Shown here: positions 43,752 to 52,153 of the stretch, piece after piece
How positions within the stretch are numbered: the first letter of the stretch is position 1
Layout of the letters: each line of letters begins with the position of its first letter
Source of the DNA: Alg239-R122 sp041746135
GTDB taxonomy: Bacteria; Pseudomonadota; Alphaproteobacteria; Sphingomonadales; Sphingomonadaceae
Length of the DNA stretch: 64,000 nucleotides
NCBI GenBank assembly: GCA_041746135.1
Contig: JBGTHQ010000010.1
Span: forward strand, 1 to 64,000
Direction of reading: 5' to 3'
Translations under genes and position numbers: made by a program
The notes under the pieces: generated by a model
Told to the model about the DNA's origin: nothing
Database searches by the model: none
What the model saw: only the letters and a program-made list of their open reading frames with translations

Positions 43752-45353
43752 ATGTCAGCTCCAACACTCGACACAAAAATCATTACAGATTCAGATGCTT
43801 ACTGCACCAATGCTGCGCACAATATTGCGCTCAGGGACACGCTGTGGGAGCGGGTGGCGCAGGCGGCAAAAGGCGGCAGCGAAGGGTCGCGCAAGCGGCA
43901 TGTGGATCGCGGCAAATTGCTGCCGCGAGAACGCGCCGAACGGCTGCTCGATCCCGGCTCGCCTTTTCTTGAAATCGGCCAGCTTGCGGCGAACGATCTG
44001 TATGAGGACGACATTCCCGGTGCGGGTTTGATCTGCGGCATTGGCCGCGTGTCGGGGCGGCAGGTGATGATCGTGTGCAACGATGCCACGGTCAAGGGCG
44101 GCACTTACTATCCGATGACTGTCAAAAAACATTTGCGCGCACAGGAAATTGCCGAGGCCAATCATCTTCCGTGCGTCTATCTGGTCGATAGCGGCGGTGC
44201 GAACCTGCCGCACCAGGCAGAGGTCTTTCCCGACCGCGACCATTTCGGGCGCATCTTTTTCAACCAGGCGAATATGAGTGCCAAACAGATCCCGCAAATC
44301 GCCTGCGTGATGGGCAGCTGCACCGCGGGCGGCGCCTATGTCCCCGCCATGTCGGACGAGACCGTAATTGTGCGCAACCAAGGTACGATTTTCCTTGCCG
44401 GGCCGCCGCTGGTAAAAGCCGCGACGGGTGAGGAAATCAGCGCCGAGGATCTGGGCGGCGGCGACCTGCACGGGCGCAAGTCGGGCGTGGTCGACCATGT
44501 CGCCGAAAATGACGAACATGCGCTCACCATCGTGCGCGATATCGTCTCGACCCTGCCCGAAAGCCGGACGCCCGACATCGCCATGAAAGATCCGCGGCCG
44601 CCCAAATATGATGCCGAGGAAATTTACGGCATCCTGCCCTACGATGTGCGTGCACCATATGATGTGCACGAGATTATCGCGCGGCTGGTCGACGGGTCGG
44701 AGTTTCACGAATTCAAATCGCTCTACGGCACGTCGCTCGTCTGCGGGTTCGCGCATATCTGGGGCATGCCGGTCGGCATAATCGCCAATAACGGCATCCT
44801 GTTTTCGGAAAGCGCACAAAAGGGCGCGCATTTTATCGAACTATGCTGCCAGCGCCGCGTGCCTTTGCTATTCCTGCAGAATATTTCCGGCTTCATGGTC
44901 GGTGGCAAGTACGAGGCGGAAGGGATCGCCAAGCATGGCGCCAAGCTCGTCACCGCCGTAGCCACCGCGCAGGTGCCGAAAATCACCGTGCTGATCGGCG
45001 GCAGCTTCGGCGCGGGCAATTACGGCATGTGCGGACGCGCGTACAATCCGCGCTTCCTGTTCAGCTGGCCCAATAGCCGGATTAGCGTGATGGGCGGCGA
45101 ACAGGCGGCCAGTGTGCTCGCCACCGTCCACCGCGACGCGACAAGCTGGAGCGCGGAGGAAGCCGAAGCCTTCAAAGCCCCGATCCGGCAGAAATACGAG
45201 GATGAAGGCAACCCCTATCACGCCACCGCGCGGCTATGGGACGACGGCATAATCGACCCCGCGCAAACCCGCGATGTGCTGGGGCTGGCCTTCGCTGCGA
45301 CGCTAAATGCCGAAGTACCGGAGCGGGCGCAATTTGGTGTGTTCAGGATGTGA
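43752..45353 (+). CDS. mccB: Methylcrotonyl-CoA carboxylase, carboxyltransferase (beta) subunit
   Basis: A 533-residue carboxyltransferase of crotonase-like fold in two halves. It moves CO2 from carboxybiotin to 3-methylcrotonyl-CoA in leucine breakdown. GSCTAGGAYVPAMSDE forms the first oxyanion region, IFLAGPPLVKAATGEE is a methylcrotonyl-CoA carboxylase signature, and GGSFGAGNYGMCGRAYNPRF forms the second. Neighbouring ivd and the biotin subunit support this over propionyl-CoA carboxylase. The start lies right after repeat A and has only a weak GGG-type ribosome-binding site. Confidence 0.94.
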   Translation: MSAPTLDTKIITDSDAYCTNAAHNIALRDTLWERVAQAAKGGSEGSRKRHVDRGKLLPRERAERLLDPGSPFLEIGQLAANDLYEDDIPGAGLICGIGRVSGRQVMIVCNDATVKGGTYYPMTVKKHLRAQEIAEANHLPCVYLVDSGGANLPHQAEVFPDRDHFGRIFFNQANMSAKQIPQIACVMGSCTAGGAYVPAMSDETVIVRNQGTIFLAGPPLVKAATGEEISAEDLGGGDLHGRKSGVVDHVAENDEHALTIVRDIVSTLPESRTPDIAMKDPRPPKYDAEEIYGILPYDVRAPYDVHEIIARLVDGSEFHEFKSLYGTSLVCGFAHIWGMPVGIIANNGILFSESAQKGAHFIELCCQRRVPLLFLQNISGFMVGGKYEAEGIAKHGAKLVTAVATAQVPKITVLIGGSFGAGNYGMCGRAYNPRFLFSWPNSRISVMGGEQAASVLATVHRDATSWSAEEAEAFKAPIRQKYEDEGNPYHATARLWDDGIIDPAQTRDVLGLAFAATLNAEVPERAQFGVFRM

Positions 45354-45364
45354 TTGGAGAAGAA

Positions 45365-45754
45365 ATGAAGAATGTATTTCAAACTGATAAAAACGGCTGT
45401 TGGATAGCATGTGTCTCGATGCTCACGGATGTCTCTTATAATGAGATAAAATCAAAATTTAAATTCAAGAAAATGGTCACAGGCAGGGCTGCTGGACCCA
45501 TTGTAGAATTACTCAAAGAACTTGGTTTTGATTGCGATAAAAAATCTACTAAAATCGACAAGGTGAATGCTCTGAGCAAACTTGATTCTGATGCTTTGAT
45601 ATATTTCAAGAATATTGATCGACACGGGGATGAAGATGGTGGTCACTGGATGGTATGGGATAACAGCGAAAAAGTAATTCGTGATCCTGAAGGCTGGAAA
45701 TCAGGCACATGCTTTAAAATCAAGAATTTTAGAAAAATTACAAAGCTCAAATGA
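45365..45754 (+). CDS. C39-like papain-fold protein inserted between mccB and mccA
   Basis: A 129-residue cytoplasmic protein. QTDKNGCWIACVSML places Q6 and C12 at the spacing of the oxyanion glutamine and catalytic cysteine of C39-type peptidases. HWMVWDN gives H94 as the general base and IRDPEG supplies D107. The set Q-C-H-D is complete, so it could be a protease, amide hydrolase or transglutaminase-like enzyme. There is no signal peptide and no transporter domain. The coding sequence is very AT-rich and lysine-rich compared with its neighbours, so it was probably acquired. GGAGA lies nine bases before the ATG. It begins 11 bases after mccB and is followed by repeat B. Confidence 0.78.
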   Translation: MKNVFQTDKNGCWIACVSMLTDVSYNEIKSKFKFKKMVTGRAAGPIVELLKELGFDCDKKSTKIDKVNALSKLDSDALIYFKNIDRHGDEDGGHWMVWDNSEKVIRDPEGWKSGTCFKIKNFRKITKLK

Positions 45755-45783
45755 AAAACAACCTTCCCACATTTGCCATAATC

Positions 45784-45869
45784 GTCACCCTGAACTTGTT
45801 TCAGGGTCCAGAGTGTTTGGCAAAGCATCGCAACACCTGCTCTGGATGCTGAATCAAGTTCAGCATGAC
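45784..45869. repeat. Palindromic intercistronic repeat B
   Basis: The ends GTCACCCTGAACTTGTTTCA and TGAATCAAGTTCAGCATGAC are inverse copies with a few mismatches, and GTCCAGAG near the left pairs with CTCTGGAT near the right. It ends 20 bases before the mccA start and shares its right half almost exactly with repeat C. Confidence 0.88.
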
Positions 45870-45889
45870 GCATTGGAAAGTCGGCACAT

Positions 45890-47845
45890 ATGATTAAATC
45901 CCTCTTGATCGCCAATCGCGGCGAAATTGCCTGCCGAATTATCCGCACGGCGCGCGACATGGGCATTCGCACCGTCGCGGTCTATTCCGATGCCGATGCC
46001 AAGGCGCTGCATGTGCGGCAGGCTGACGAGGTGGTGCATATCGGGGCGTCGCCCGCGACCGAGAGCTATCTGGTCGGCGCAAAGATACTGGCGGCGGCGA
46101 AGAGGACGGGCGCGGAGGCGATTCATCCGGGCTATGGCTTCCTGTCCGAAAATGCCGATTTCGCGCAGGACGTGATCGATGCCGGGCTGGTCTGGGTCGG
46201 GCCGAAACCCGACAGCATCCGCGCCATGGGTTTGAAAGATGCGGCCAAGAAACTGATGGACGCCGCCGGCGTGCCGATCACGCCCGGCTATATCGGCGAC
46301 AATCAGGAGCCGGAACATCTGGCCGAGCAGGCCGAGAAGATCGGCTATCCCGTGCTGATCAAGGCGGTGGCGGGCGGCGGCGGCAAGGGTATGCGCAAAG
46401 TCGATAAAGCTGCGGACTTTGCGGACTCGCTGAAATCCTGCCAGCGCGAGGCGGCATCTTCATTCGGCAACGAGATCGTGCTGATCGAAAAATGGATTGA
46501 AAGCCCGCGCCATATCGAGGTGCAGGTGTTCGGCGACAGCCACGGCACTGTCGTGCACCTGTTCGAACGCGACTGTTCGCTGCAGCGCCGGCACCAGAAA
46601 GTGATCGAGGAAGCTCCCGCGCCGGGCATGGACGAGGCCACGCGCACCAGTATCTGTGCCGCCGCCGTTCGCGCAGCACAGGCGGTCGATTATGAAGGTG
46701 CGGGTACGATCGAATTTATCGCCGATGCTTCTGAAGGCCTGCGCGCCGATCGCATCTGGTTTATGGAAATGAACACGCGGCTGCAGGTCGAACATCCCGT
46801 GACCGAGGAAATCACCGGCGTCGATCTGGTCGAATGGCAATTGCGTGTCGCGAGCGGGGAGGCGATTCCGCTAAAACAGGAAGAGCTGAGTATTAATGGC
46901 CATGCCGTAGAAGCGCGTCTATATGCAGAAGACCCCGCCAATGAATTCCTGCCCAGCACGGGACAGCTAGATCATCTGGTACTTTCGCGCACTCAGGTGG
47001 CTTTTAACGAGGATGGGCCGTATCTATCGAAAGGCAAGGAACGCGTCGAAACAGGGGTCGAGCAAGGCGCAAGCGTTTCTGCATATTATGATCCGATGAT
47101 TGCCAAGCTCGTCGTGCACGCAGACAATCGTAACGCGGCCATCGAAACTCTGGCAGACGTATGCGGTAATGTCGAAGTCTGGCCGGTCCGGACGAATGCT
47201 GCGTTTCTGTCACGGCTTCTCCGTGAAAAGTTTTTTCAACAGGGCAATGTCACTACCGGCTTTATCGGACAACATATCGATGAACTGACCAAGCCATCGG
47301 CATTGTCCGATACAAAGGCCATACACGCTCTTGCTATTTTGGGGCAGCGACGCGGCGCGGCATCGTCGCGTAAGTGGCCAATCGGCGATGGTATTGATGG
47401 TCTGCGCCTGAATGCGCCGCGCAGGCAATCGGCGACAGTGATCATCGATGCAGTTGCGACTGATGTAGCGTTGCCCAAGGGCAATATAGACTTTGCTTAT
47501 GATGACGAGTTTGCCAATGCATTCGTTATTGATGGCGAAGACGTGATTATATTCGATGCAGGTCTACCGCATCGGGCTTCACTGGCTATTCGGGGCGGCG
47601 GTGCATCGGCAACTTCCGACGGCGCGATCCTCTCCCCCATGCCGGGCAAGATTATCGCGGTGGAAGTCGCAGCGGGGGATGCGGTGACCAAAGGGCAAAA
47701 ACTGCTGACGCTCGAAGCCATGAAAATGGAACATAGCCTGATCGCGCCGTTCGACGGCATTGTGGCGGAGCTGAATGCCGAGCTTGGCGGGCAGGTGGAC
47801 GAGGGGACCGTGCTGGCCGAAATCGAAGCAGGTGAGGGTGAGTAA
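45890..47845 (+). CDS. mccA: Methylcrotonyl-CoA carboxylase, biotin carboxylase/carrier (alpha) subunit
   Basis: A 651-residue protein. Biotin carboxylase (residues 1-450) shows IANRGEIACRI, the ATP-binding GGGGKGM, ERDCSLQRRHQK and LQVEHPVTEEITG. A BT-type linker region follows. The C-terminal carrier domain has the biotin lysine K612 in EAMKMEH. It carboxylates biotin with ATP and bicarbonate and hands CO2 to MccB. It is separated from mccB only by the C39-like gene and repeat B. No hydratase or HMG-CoA lyase follows. Confidence 0.94.
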   Translation: MIKSLLIANRGEIACRIIRTARDMGIRTVAVYSDADAKALHVRQADEVVHIGASPATESYLVGAKILAAAKRTGAEAIHPGYGFLSENADFAQDVIDAGLVWVGPKPDSIRAMGLKDAAKKLMDAAGVPITPGYIGDNQEPEHLAEQAEKIGYPVLIKAVAGGGGKGMRKVDKAADFADSLKSCQREAASSFGNEIVLIEKWIESPRHIEVQVFGDSHGTVVHLFERDCSLQRRHQKVIEEAPAPGMDEATRTSICAAAVRAAQAVDYEGAGTIEFIADASEGLRADRIWFMEMNTRLQVEHPVTEEITGVDLVEWQLRVASGEAIPLKQEELSINGHAVEARLYAEDPANEFLPSTGQLDHLVLSRTQVAFNEDGPYLSKGKERVETGVEQGASVSAYYDPMIAKLVVHADNRNAAIETLADVCGNVEVWPVRTNAAFLSRLLREKFFQQGNVTTGFIGQHIDELTKPSALSDTKAIHALAILGQRRGAASSRKWPIGDGIDGLRLNAPRRQSATVIIDAVATDVALPKGNIDFAYDDEFANAFVIDGEDVIIFDAGLPHRASLAIRGGGASATSDGAILSPMPGKIIAVEVAAGDAVTKGQKLLTLEAMKMEHSLIAPFDGIVAELNAELGGQVDEGTVLAEIEAGEGE

Positions 47846-47853
47846 CCATATTT

Positions 47854-47939
47854 GTCACCCTGAACTTGATTTAAGGTCCAGTGTGTTTGGCAAAACTTCC
47901 CGATTACCGCTCTGGATGCTGAATCAAGTTCAGCATGAC
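47854..47939. repeat. Palindromic intercistronic repeat C
   Basis: An 86-base copy of the repeat at 45784, opening GTCACCCTGAACTTGATTTA and closing CTGAATCAAGTTCAGCATGAC split at one base. It starts eight bases after the mccA stop and ends six bases before the start codon of the next gene. Confidence 0.88.
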
Positions 47940-47944
47940 AAGAC

Positions 47945-48715
47945 TTGAACATAGTTTTTCCGATATATCTCGCACCCTTATGCGGCCTGATCCTCGGCGC
48001 GATATTCGGGAGTTTTATCGCGGCTATCGTCTCGCGCTGGCCCAAAGAAATGTCCGTCATGGCGGGCCGCTCGCAGTGCGACGCATGCGGCAAGACCTTG
48101 GCGGCACGTGAACTCGTTCCGATCTTTTCGTATATGTTCCAGCACGGCAAATGCCGTTCTTGCGGCGCAGTCATAGACCGCGATGCGCTCACTATCGAGT
48201 TGCTCGCGGCGGCCATTGGCGGGTTGGCCCTGCTGGCCGCCCCTGACGGGCATGGCGTTGCCGGCGCGGTATTTGGCTGGCTGTTGCTGGCGCTAGCATG
48301 GCTTGATTTTCGCCATTTCTGGTTGCCCGACCGGCTGACTGTAGCGCTGGCATTAACTGGCCTCACCGCCGCGTATCTGCTACACCGCGCCGATTTTGCA
48401 GGCCATCTTATTGGCGGCTTTGCAGGATTTGCGCTGCTATGGGTCATATCATGTACTTATACAAAGCTGCGCGGGCGCGAGGGGCTGGGCGGGGGCGATG
48501 CCAAGATGCTTGGCGGCATCGGGCTGTGGCTGGGCTGGGCCGCGCTGCCGTTCGTGCTATTGGGCGCCAGCACGATCGGGCTGGCCGCCATTGGCGTGAT
48601 GGCGTATCGCGGGCGCACGATCGATGCACAGACGCGGCTGCCGCTGGGCAGTTTAATGGCTGTGCCCGCCTTGATATACTGGCTGTCCGAAGCAGTTTTG
48701 ATTTCTGCATTTTAA
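47945..48715 (+). CDS. Prepilin peptidase (A24 family)
   Basis: A 256-residue integral membrane aspartic peptidase that cleaves, and usually N-methylates, type IV prepilins or pseudopilins. FGSF begins the cytoplasmic methylase segment with two CxxC pairs (CDAC, CRSC) for zinc. The catalytic aspartates lie in WLDFRHFWLPD and in GGGDAKML, the GxGD motif. The only possible start is a TTG at 47945: an in-frame TGA sits nine bases upstream, inside repeat C, so the repeat supplies the initiation region. No pilus genes are nearby. Confidence 0.88.
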   Translation: MNIVFPIYLAPLCGLILGAIFGSFIAAIVSRWPKEMSVMAGRSQCDACGKTLAARELVPIFSYMFQHGKCRSCGAVIDRDALTIELLAAAIGGLALLAAPDGHGVAGAVFGWLLLALAWLDFRHFWLPDRLTVALALTGLTAAYLLHRADFAGHLIGGFAGFALLWVISCTYTKLRGREGLGGGDAKMLGGIGLWLGWAALPFVLLGASTIGLAAIGVMAYRGRTIDAQTRLPLGSLMAVPALIYWLSEAVLISAF

Positions 48716-48766
48716 AATGCAACCCTTTGCCTTATGCTGGCCGCAAAACATAAGAGGAGAGAGACT

Positions 48767-50212
48767 ATGGCCGCCACGAAACCTGATGATAAATCCGCGC
48801 AAATGGAGACGATGCTGCACAGCCAGCGCGCCGATTTCCTGGCGGCGATGCCGGAAGCGATGAGCGTGCGGCGCGACCGGATCGACCGGACGATCGCGTT
48901 GCTGATCGATTATAAGGACCAGTTTGCGACCGCCGTGTCGGAGGATTTCGGGCATCGCAGCAAGGAACAGACGCTGATGACCGACATCATGCCGTCGGTC
49001 AGCGCTATGAAACATGCCCGGAAGCATTTCGAGGCCTGGGCCCGCGCGGAAAAGCGCAAACCCACTTTCCCGCTCGGCTGGATCGGCGCGAAAGCCGAAG
49101 TGGTCTATCAACCCAAGGGCGTGGTCGGGGTGGTCGCACCGTGGAATTTCCCTGTCGGCATGGTGATGGTGCCGATGGCGGGGATTCTCGCTGCGGGCAA
49201 CCGAGCAATGGTCAAGCCGTCCGAATTTACGCAAAACGTGTCGGCGCTGTTCGAGGAGATCGTGCCCAAATATTTCGACGAAACTGAAATGGCGGTGTTC
49301 ACTGGCGGTCCAGAAGTGGGCATAGCCTTTTCGCAGCTGGCATTCGACCATATGATCTTCACCGGCGCGACCAGCGTGGGCAAGCATATCATGGCCGCCG
49401 CTGCCAAGAATCTGGTGCCGGTAACGCTCGAACTTGGCGGTAAGTCACCCACAATCGTGGGGCGCAGCGCCGATACCAAAAAAGCGGGCGAGCGCATCGC
49501 GCTGGGCAAGATGATGAATGCCGGACAAATCTGCCTCGCGCCCGATTACCTGATGGTCGCCTCCGACCAGGAGGAAGACGTGATCGAAAGCGTCAAGCGG
49601 GGGGTACATGCGCAGTATCCGACGTTGGTCGACAATGACGATTATACTTCGGTGGTGAACGAGCGCAATTATGACCGGCTGCAGGGCTATCTGGCCGATG
49701 CGCGCGAAAAAGGCGCGGAAGTAATCGAGGTCAATCCGGCCGATGAGGATTTCGGTAGCCATAACGGTCGTAAGATGCCGCTGCATATCGTGCGGGGTGT
49801 GAGCGACGATATGAAAGTGATGCAGGAAGAGATTTTTGGCCCGATCCTGCCCGTCATGACTTATCGCAGCATCGACGAGGCGATCGATTATGTGAATGCC
49901 CACGACCGCCCACTCGGCCTCTATTATTTCGGCAAGGACAAGGGCGAGGAACGCCAAGTTTTGAACAGTACAATATCGGGCGGCGTAACGGTGAACGACG
50001 TGATTTTCCACAATGCGATGGAAGACCTGCCGTTCGGCGGCGTCGGGCCCTCGGGAATGGGCAATTATCATGGACAAGACGGATTTCGCACGTTCAGCCA
50101 TTCACGCGCGGTCTATCGCCAGACCGGCATTGATGTCGCGGGCATGGGCGGCTTCAAAGCACCTTATGGCAAAAACACGCAATCGACTCTCAAACGCGAA
50201 CTGAAGAAATAA
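48767..50212 (+). CDS. Coniferyl-aldehyde-dehydrogenase-type NAD(P) aldehyde dehydrogenase
   Basis: A 481-residue enzyme. The general base is E222 in LELGGKSP and the nucleophile C256 in NAGQICLAPDY. VVAPWNFP and ITFTGA-like FTGATSVGKH are family motifs. The absence of an N-terminal extension, IHNAM-like VIFHNAMEDLPFGG and the C-terminal end match the coniferyl aldehyde/class 3-like group (about 475 residues). It oxidises aliphatic or aromatic aldehydes; the true substrate is not known. AAGAGGAGA lies seven bases before the ATG at 48767. It is the last chromosomal gene before the integrated region. Confidence 0.92.
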   Translation: MAATKPDDKSAQMETMLHSQRADFLAAMPEAMSVRRDRIDRTIALLIDYKDQFATAVSEDFGHRSKEQTLMTDIMPSVSAMKHARKHFEAWARAEKRKPTFPLGWIGAKAEVVYQPKGVVGVVAPWNFPVGMVMVPMAGILAAGNRAMVKPSEFTQNVSALFEEIVPKYFDETEMAVFTGGPEVGIAFSQLAFDHMIFTGATSVGKHIMAAAAKNLVPVTLELGGKSPTIVGRSADTKKAGERIALGKMMNAGQICLAPDYLMVASDQEEDVIESVKRGVHAQYPTLVDNDDYTSVVNERNYDRLQGYLADAREKGAEVIEVNPADEDFGSHNGRKMPLHIVRGVSDDMKVMQEEIFGPILPVMTYRSIDEAIDYVNAHDRPLGLYYFGKDKGEERQVLNSTISGGVTVNDVIFHNAMEDLPFGGVGPSGMGNYHGQDGFRTFSHSRAVYRQTGIDVAGMGGFKAPYGKNTQSTLKRELKK

Positions 50213-50227
50213 TATCCCATTGCATAG

Positions 50228-50257
50228 GCGCGTGCGCTCGGTTAGAGGCGCATGCGC
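50228..50257. terminator. GC-rich hairpin after the aldehyde dehydrogenase gene
   Basis: GCGCGTGCGC at 50228-50237 pairs with GCGCATGCGC at 50248-50257 with one G-T wobble and a ten-base loop. There is no T run, so it is at most a weak or factor-assisted terminator. Confidence 0.4.
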
Positions 50258-50281
50258 TTGAGGGTTCGCCCGGCAAGCAAC

Positions 50282-50321
50282 GCCCCTGTGGTGGAATTGG
50301 TAGACGCGCTGCACTCAAAAT
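50282..50321 (+). pseudogene. 5' portion of tRNA-Leu(CAA), cut in the anticodon arm
   Basis: GCCCCTGTGGTGGAATTGG followed by TAGACGCGCTGCA is a normal tRNA-Leu acceptor, D arm and 5' anticodon stem, and the loop CTCAAAA carries anticodon CAA at 50316-50318. The 3' anticodon stem should read TGCAG but reads TTGAG, and no variable or T arm follows. The break in the anticodon loop is where tyrosine recombinases commonly cross over. It is the left junction of the integrated region; its missing 3' half is not found in this window. Confidence 0.8.
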
Positions 50322-50397
50322 TGAGTTCTACCTTAAAAAATTAGCCAAAAACCATTTATTACCAACGGTTTGAGCAAAGACGAGACTTCCAAAAAGA

Positions 50398-50417
50398 CTT
50401 ACACATGTCTTACACAT
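50398..50417. repeat. Tandem nonamer before the integrase gene
   Basis: CTTACACAT occurs at 50398-50406 and 50409-50417, an 11-base period. Such helically phased repeats next to an integrase can be arm-type binding sites, but this is inference. Confidence 0.4.
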
Positions 50418-50431
50418 TTTGGAGTTTCGTT

Positions 50432-51718
50432 ATGACAGCTGAAAGCTACGCTCTGATGGATGGCGCGCTTCACGTTTATCGACGTGAGAATAGTCGCTTC
50501 TGGCAATGCTCAACCTATCTGGGTAGTCGCAATCATCGGCAGACAACCAAAGAGATGAACCTCGCTGCCGCCAAGGATTTCGCGCGCGACTGGTATATGG
50601 AGCGATGCGTAGCGGATCGCCAGCGAAGACGCGGCGGACTTCCCCTGCTGGCCAACCCTGTCCAGCCGCAAATCGCCGAACCCGGACTAGCGACCGATGG
50701 CCGTCTGCGCCGAACACCAACTGGTCCCAGTTTCGAGGATGCGGCCAAAGCCTTTATTGATGAGTTCGAGGTTATTACCCAGGGCGAACGCAATGAGGTA
50801 TATGTGGAATCGAAGTCCATTCATGTTCGCGTTCACCTCCTGCCATTTTCTGGCGATACCCCGCTCAAGGATATCAATGCGGGCAAGGTGCAAGAATATC
50901 GTGTCCACCGCCAGACCTCCCGCGTTGATGCGAAAACCGGCAAGCCGAAGAAACCGGCCCGCGCGACCTTGCACGGCGAGATTGTTACGCTCCGCCAGGT
51001 TTTGAAGACCGCCAATCGCAAGGACTGGATTTCCGCAATTCCGGATATGTCAGCGCCGTATAAGACATCTGGCAAGCTGGAGCATCGTGCTTGGTTCTCA
51101 CCCGAGGAGTATAAGCTTCTTTACGAAGCCACGCGGGAGCGGGCCAAGAATCCTCCCAAGCCGCGCTGGCGTGAAGTCTGCGAGACTTTTCACGACTATG
51201 TTCTGTTCATGGGAAACACCGGGCTTCGCCCGGATGAGTCGGCACGAATTCAACTGCGCGACGTCAAGATCGTCGATGATGAATCGACTGGCGAGCGCAT
51301 TTTGGAGATTGAGGTGCGCGGGAAGCGGGGTGTCGGCTTCTGCAAATCGATGCCCGGTGCAATTCTGCCCTACGAGCGCGTTCGTGATCGGAAGGAGCTC
51401 AAACCGACTGACCCGATATTTGGGAAAACGCCGCGCGAATTGATGAATACCGTGCTTGACGAGCTCAAAATGAAATTCGACCGCGATGGGCATGTCCGCA
51501 CCTGTTATAGTTTGCGGCATACCTATATCTGTCTTCGTTTGCTTGAAGGCGCAGATATTTATCAGGTCGCCAAGAACTGCCGAACCAGCGTCGAGATGAT
51601 CGAGAAGTATTATGGACGGCATTTGAAAAACAACATCGATGCTTCGGCAGTCAATGTTCGCAGGGCTCGGCCTAAGTCAGTCGCTGCCTCAAAGAAGTCT
51701 GTGAAGCCAACAACATAA
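50432..51718 (+). CDS. Tyrosine recombinase (phage/island integrase)
   Basis: A 428-residue site-specific recombinase. The catalytic set is R266 in TGLRPDES, a lysine in the RGKRG beta-hairpin, R362 and H363 in YSLRHTY (Tyr replaces the usual His three residues before the Arg), and the nucleophile Y394 in EKYYGRH. The N-terminal half holds a SAM-like core-binding domain (about 100-200). The ATG at 50432 has GGAG eight bases before it and is preferred over 50405. It lies between the cut tRNA-Leu and an intact tRNA-Leu, so it probably drove integration at tRNA-Leu genes. No excisionase is seen. Confidence 0.93.
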   Translation: MTAESYALMDGALHVYRRENSRFWQCSTYLGSRNHRQTTKEMNLAAAKDFARDWYMERCVADRQRRRGGLPLLANPVQPQIAEPGLATDGRLRRTPTGPSFEDAAKAFIDEFEVITQGERNEVYVESKSIHVRVHLLPFSGDTPLKDINAGKVQEYRVHRQTSRVDAKTGKPKKPARATLHGEIVTLRQVLKTANRKDWISAIPDMSAPYKTSGKLEHRAWFSPEEYKLLYEATRERAKNPPKPRWREVCETFHDYVLFMGNTGLRPDESARIQLRDVKIVDDESTGERILEIEVRGKRGVGFCKSMPGAILPYERVRDRKELKPTDPIFGKTPRELMNTVLDELKMKFDRDGHVRTCYSLRHTYICLRLLEGADIYQVAKNCRTSVEMIEKYYGRHLKNNIDASAVNVRRARPKSVAASKKSVKPTT

Positions 51719-51779
51719 TATGCGTTCTTGATATTTCCCGTTGCGTATCATGACGGCGGCGTTATATGCCTCTCACAAC

Positions 51780-51864
51780 GCGGGCGTGGTGGAATTGGTA
51801 GACGCGCGGGATTCAAAATCCCGTTCCGAGAGGAGTGCGGGTTCGATTCCCGCCGCCCGCACCA
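51780..51864 (+). tRNA. tRNA-Leu(CAA)
   Basis: A complete 85-base class II tRNA including the encoded CCA. The acceptor GCGGGCG pairs with CGCCCGC. The anticodon stem CGGGA/TCCCG holds the loop TTCAAAA with anticodon CAA (51814-51816) for codon UUG. A short variable arm, the T stem GCGGG/CCCGC and TTCGATT loop follow. Its 3' half is repeated at 63355-63411. Confidence 0.97.
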
Positions 51865-52025
51865 TCTAAATTAGCAGGCTCCGATAAGCCCATCGAACGG
51901 TGGGTTGGAGCCTGCATTAGCGGATCGCTTGGGGACGCACGTCCCGCGCTCTGCTTTTGCGAAATGACAATCGAAGGGTATTGTCATGTTGGCCTCAGAA
52001 ATTCCGGACGGGATTTAGCCATCGC
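51808..52025. repeat. Island repeat copy R1
   Basis: It contains the tRNA-Leu 3' half and about 160 bases downstream, with two hairpins conserved in all copies: GGGACG/CGTCCC and TGACAAT/ATTGTCA. It matches R3 along its length and R2 over the part beyond the tRNA. A spurious open frame runs through it. The rest of the gap to 52153 shows no gene. Confidence 0.88.
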
Positions 52026-52153
52026 CTTGAACTACACGACACGGTTACACCTATTTGACGCCTGCAAAACTGTGTCTGCTTCATTTTCGTTAGAAATCGA
52101 CTGAATCTTAGCTACCAGGTTCTGCCGGAGGACAAAGACTAGCCTCACGGCCG

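Noticed and set aside
51835..52104. Open frame beginning in the tRNA-Leu T arm, with related frames at 55746-56165 and 63382-63624
   Set aside because: The frame opens with the RFPPPAP string that arises from translating tRNA 3' ends. Similarity among the three comes from the DNA repeat, there is no ribosome-binding site, and hairpins rather than codon usage are conserved.
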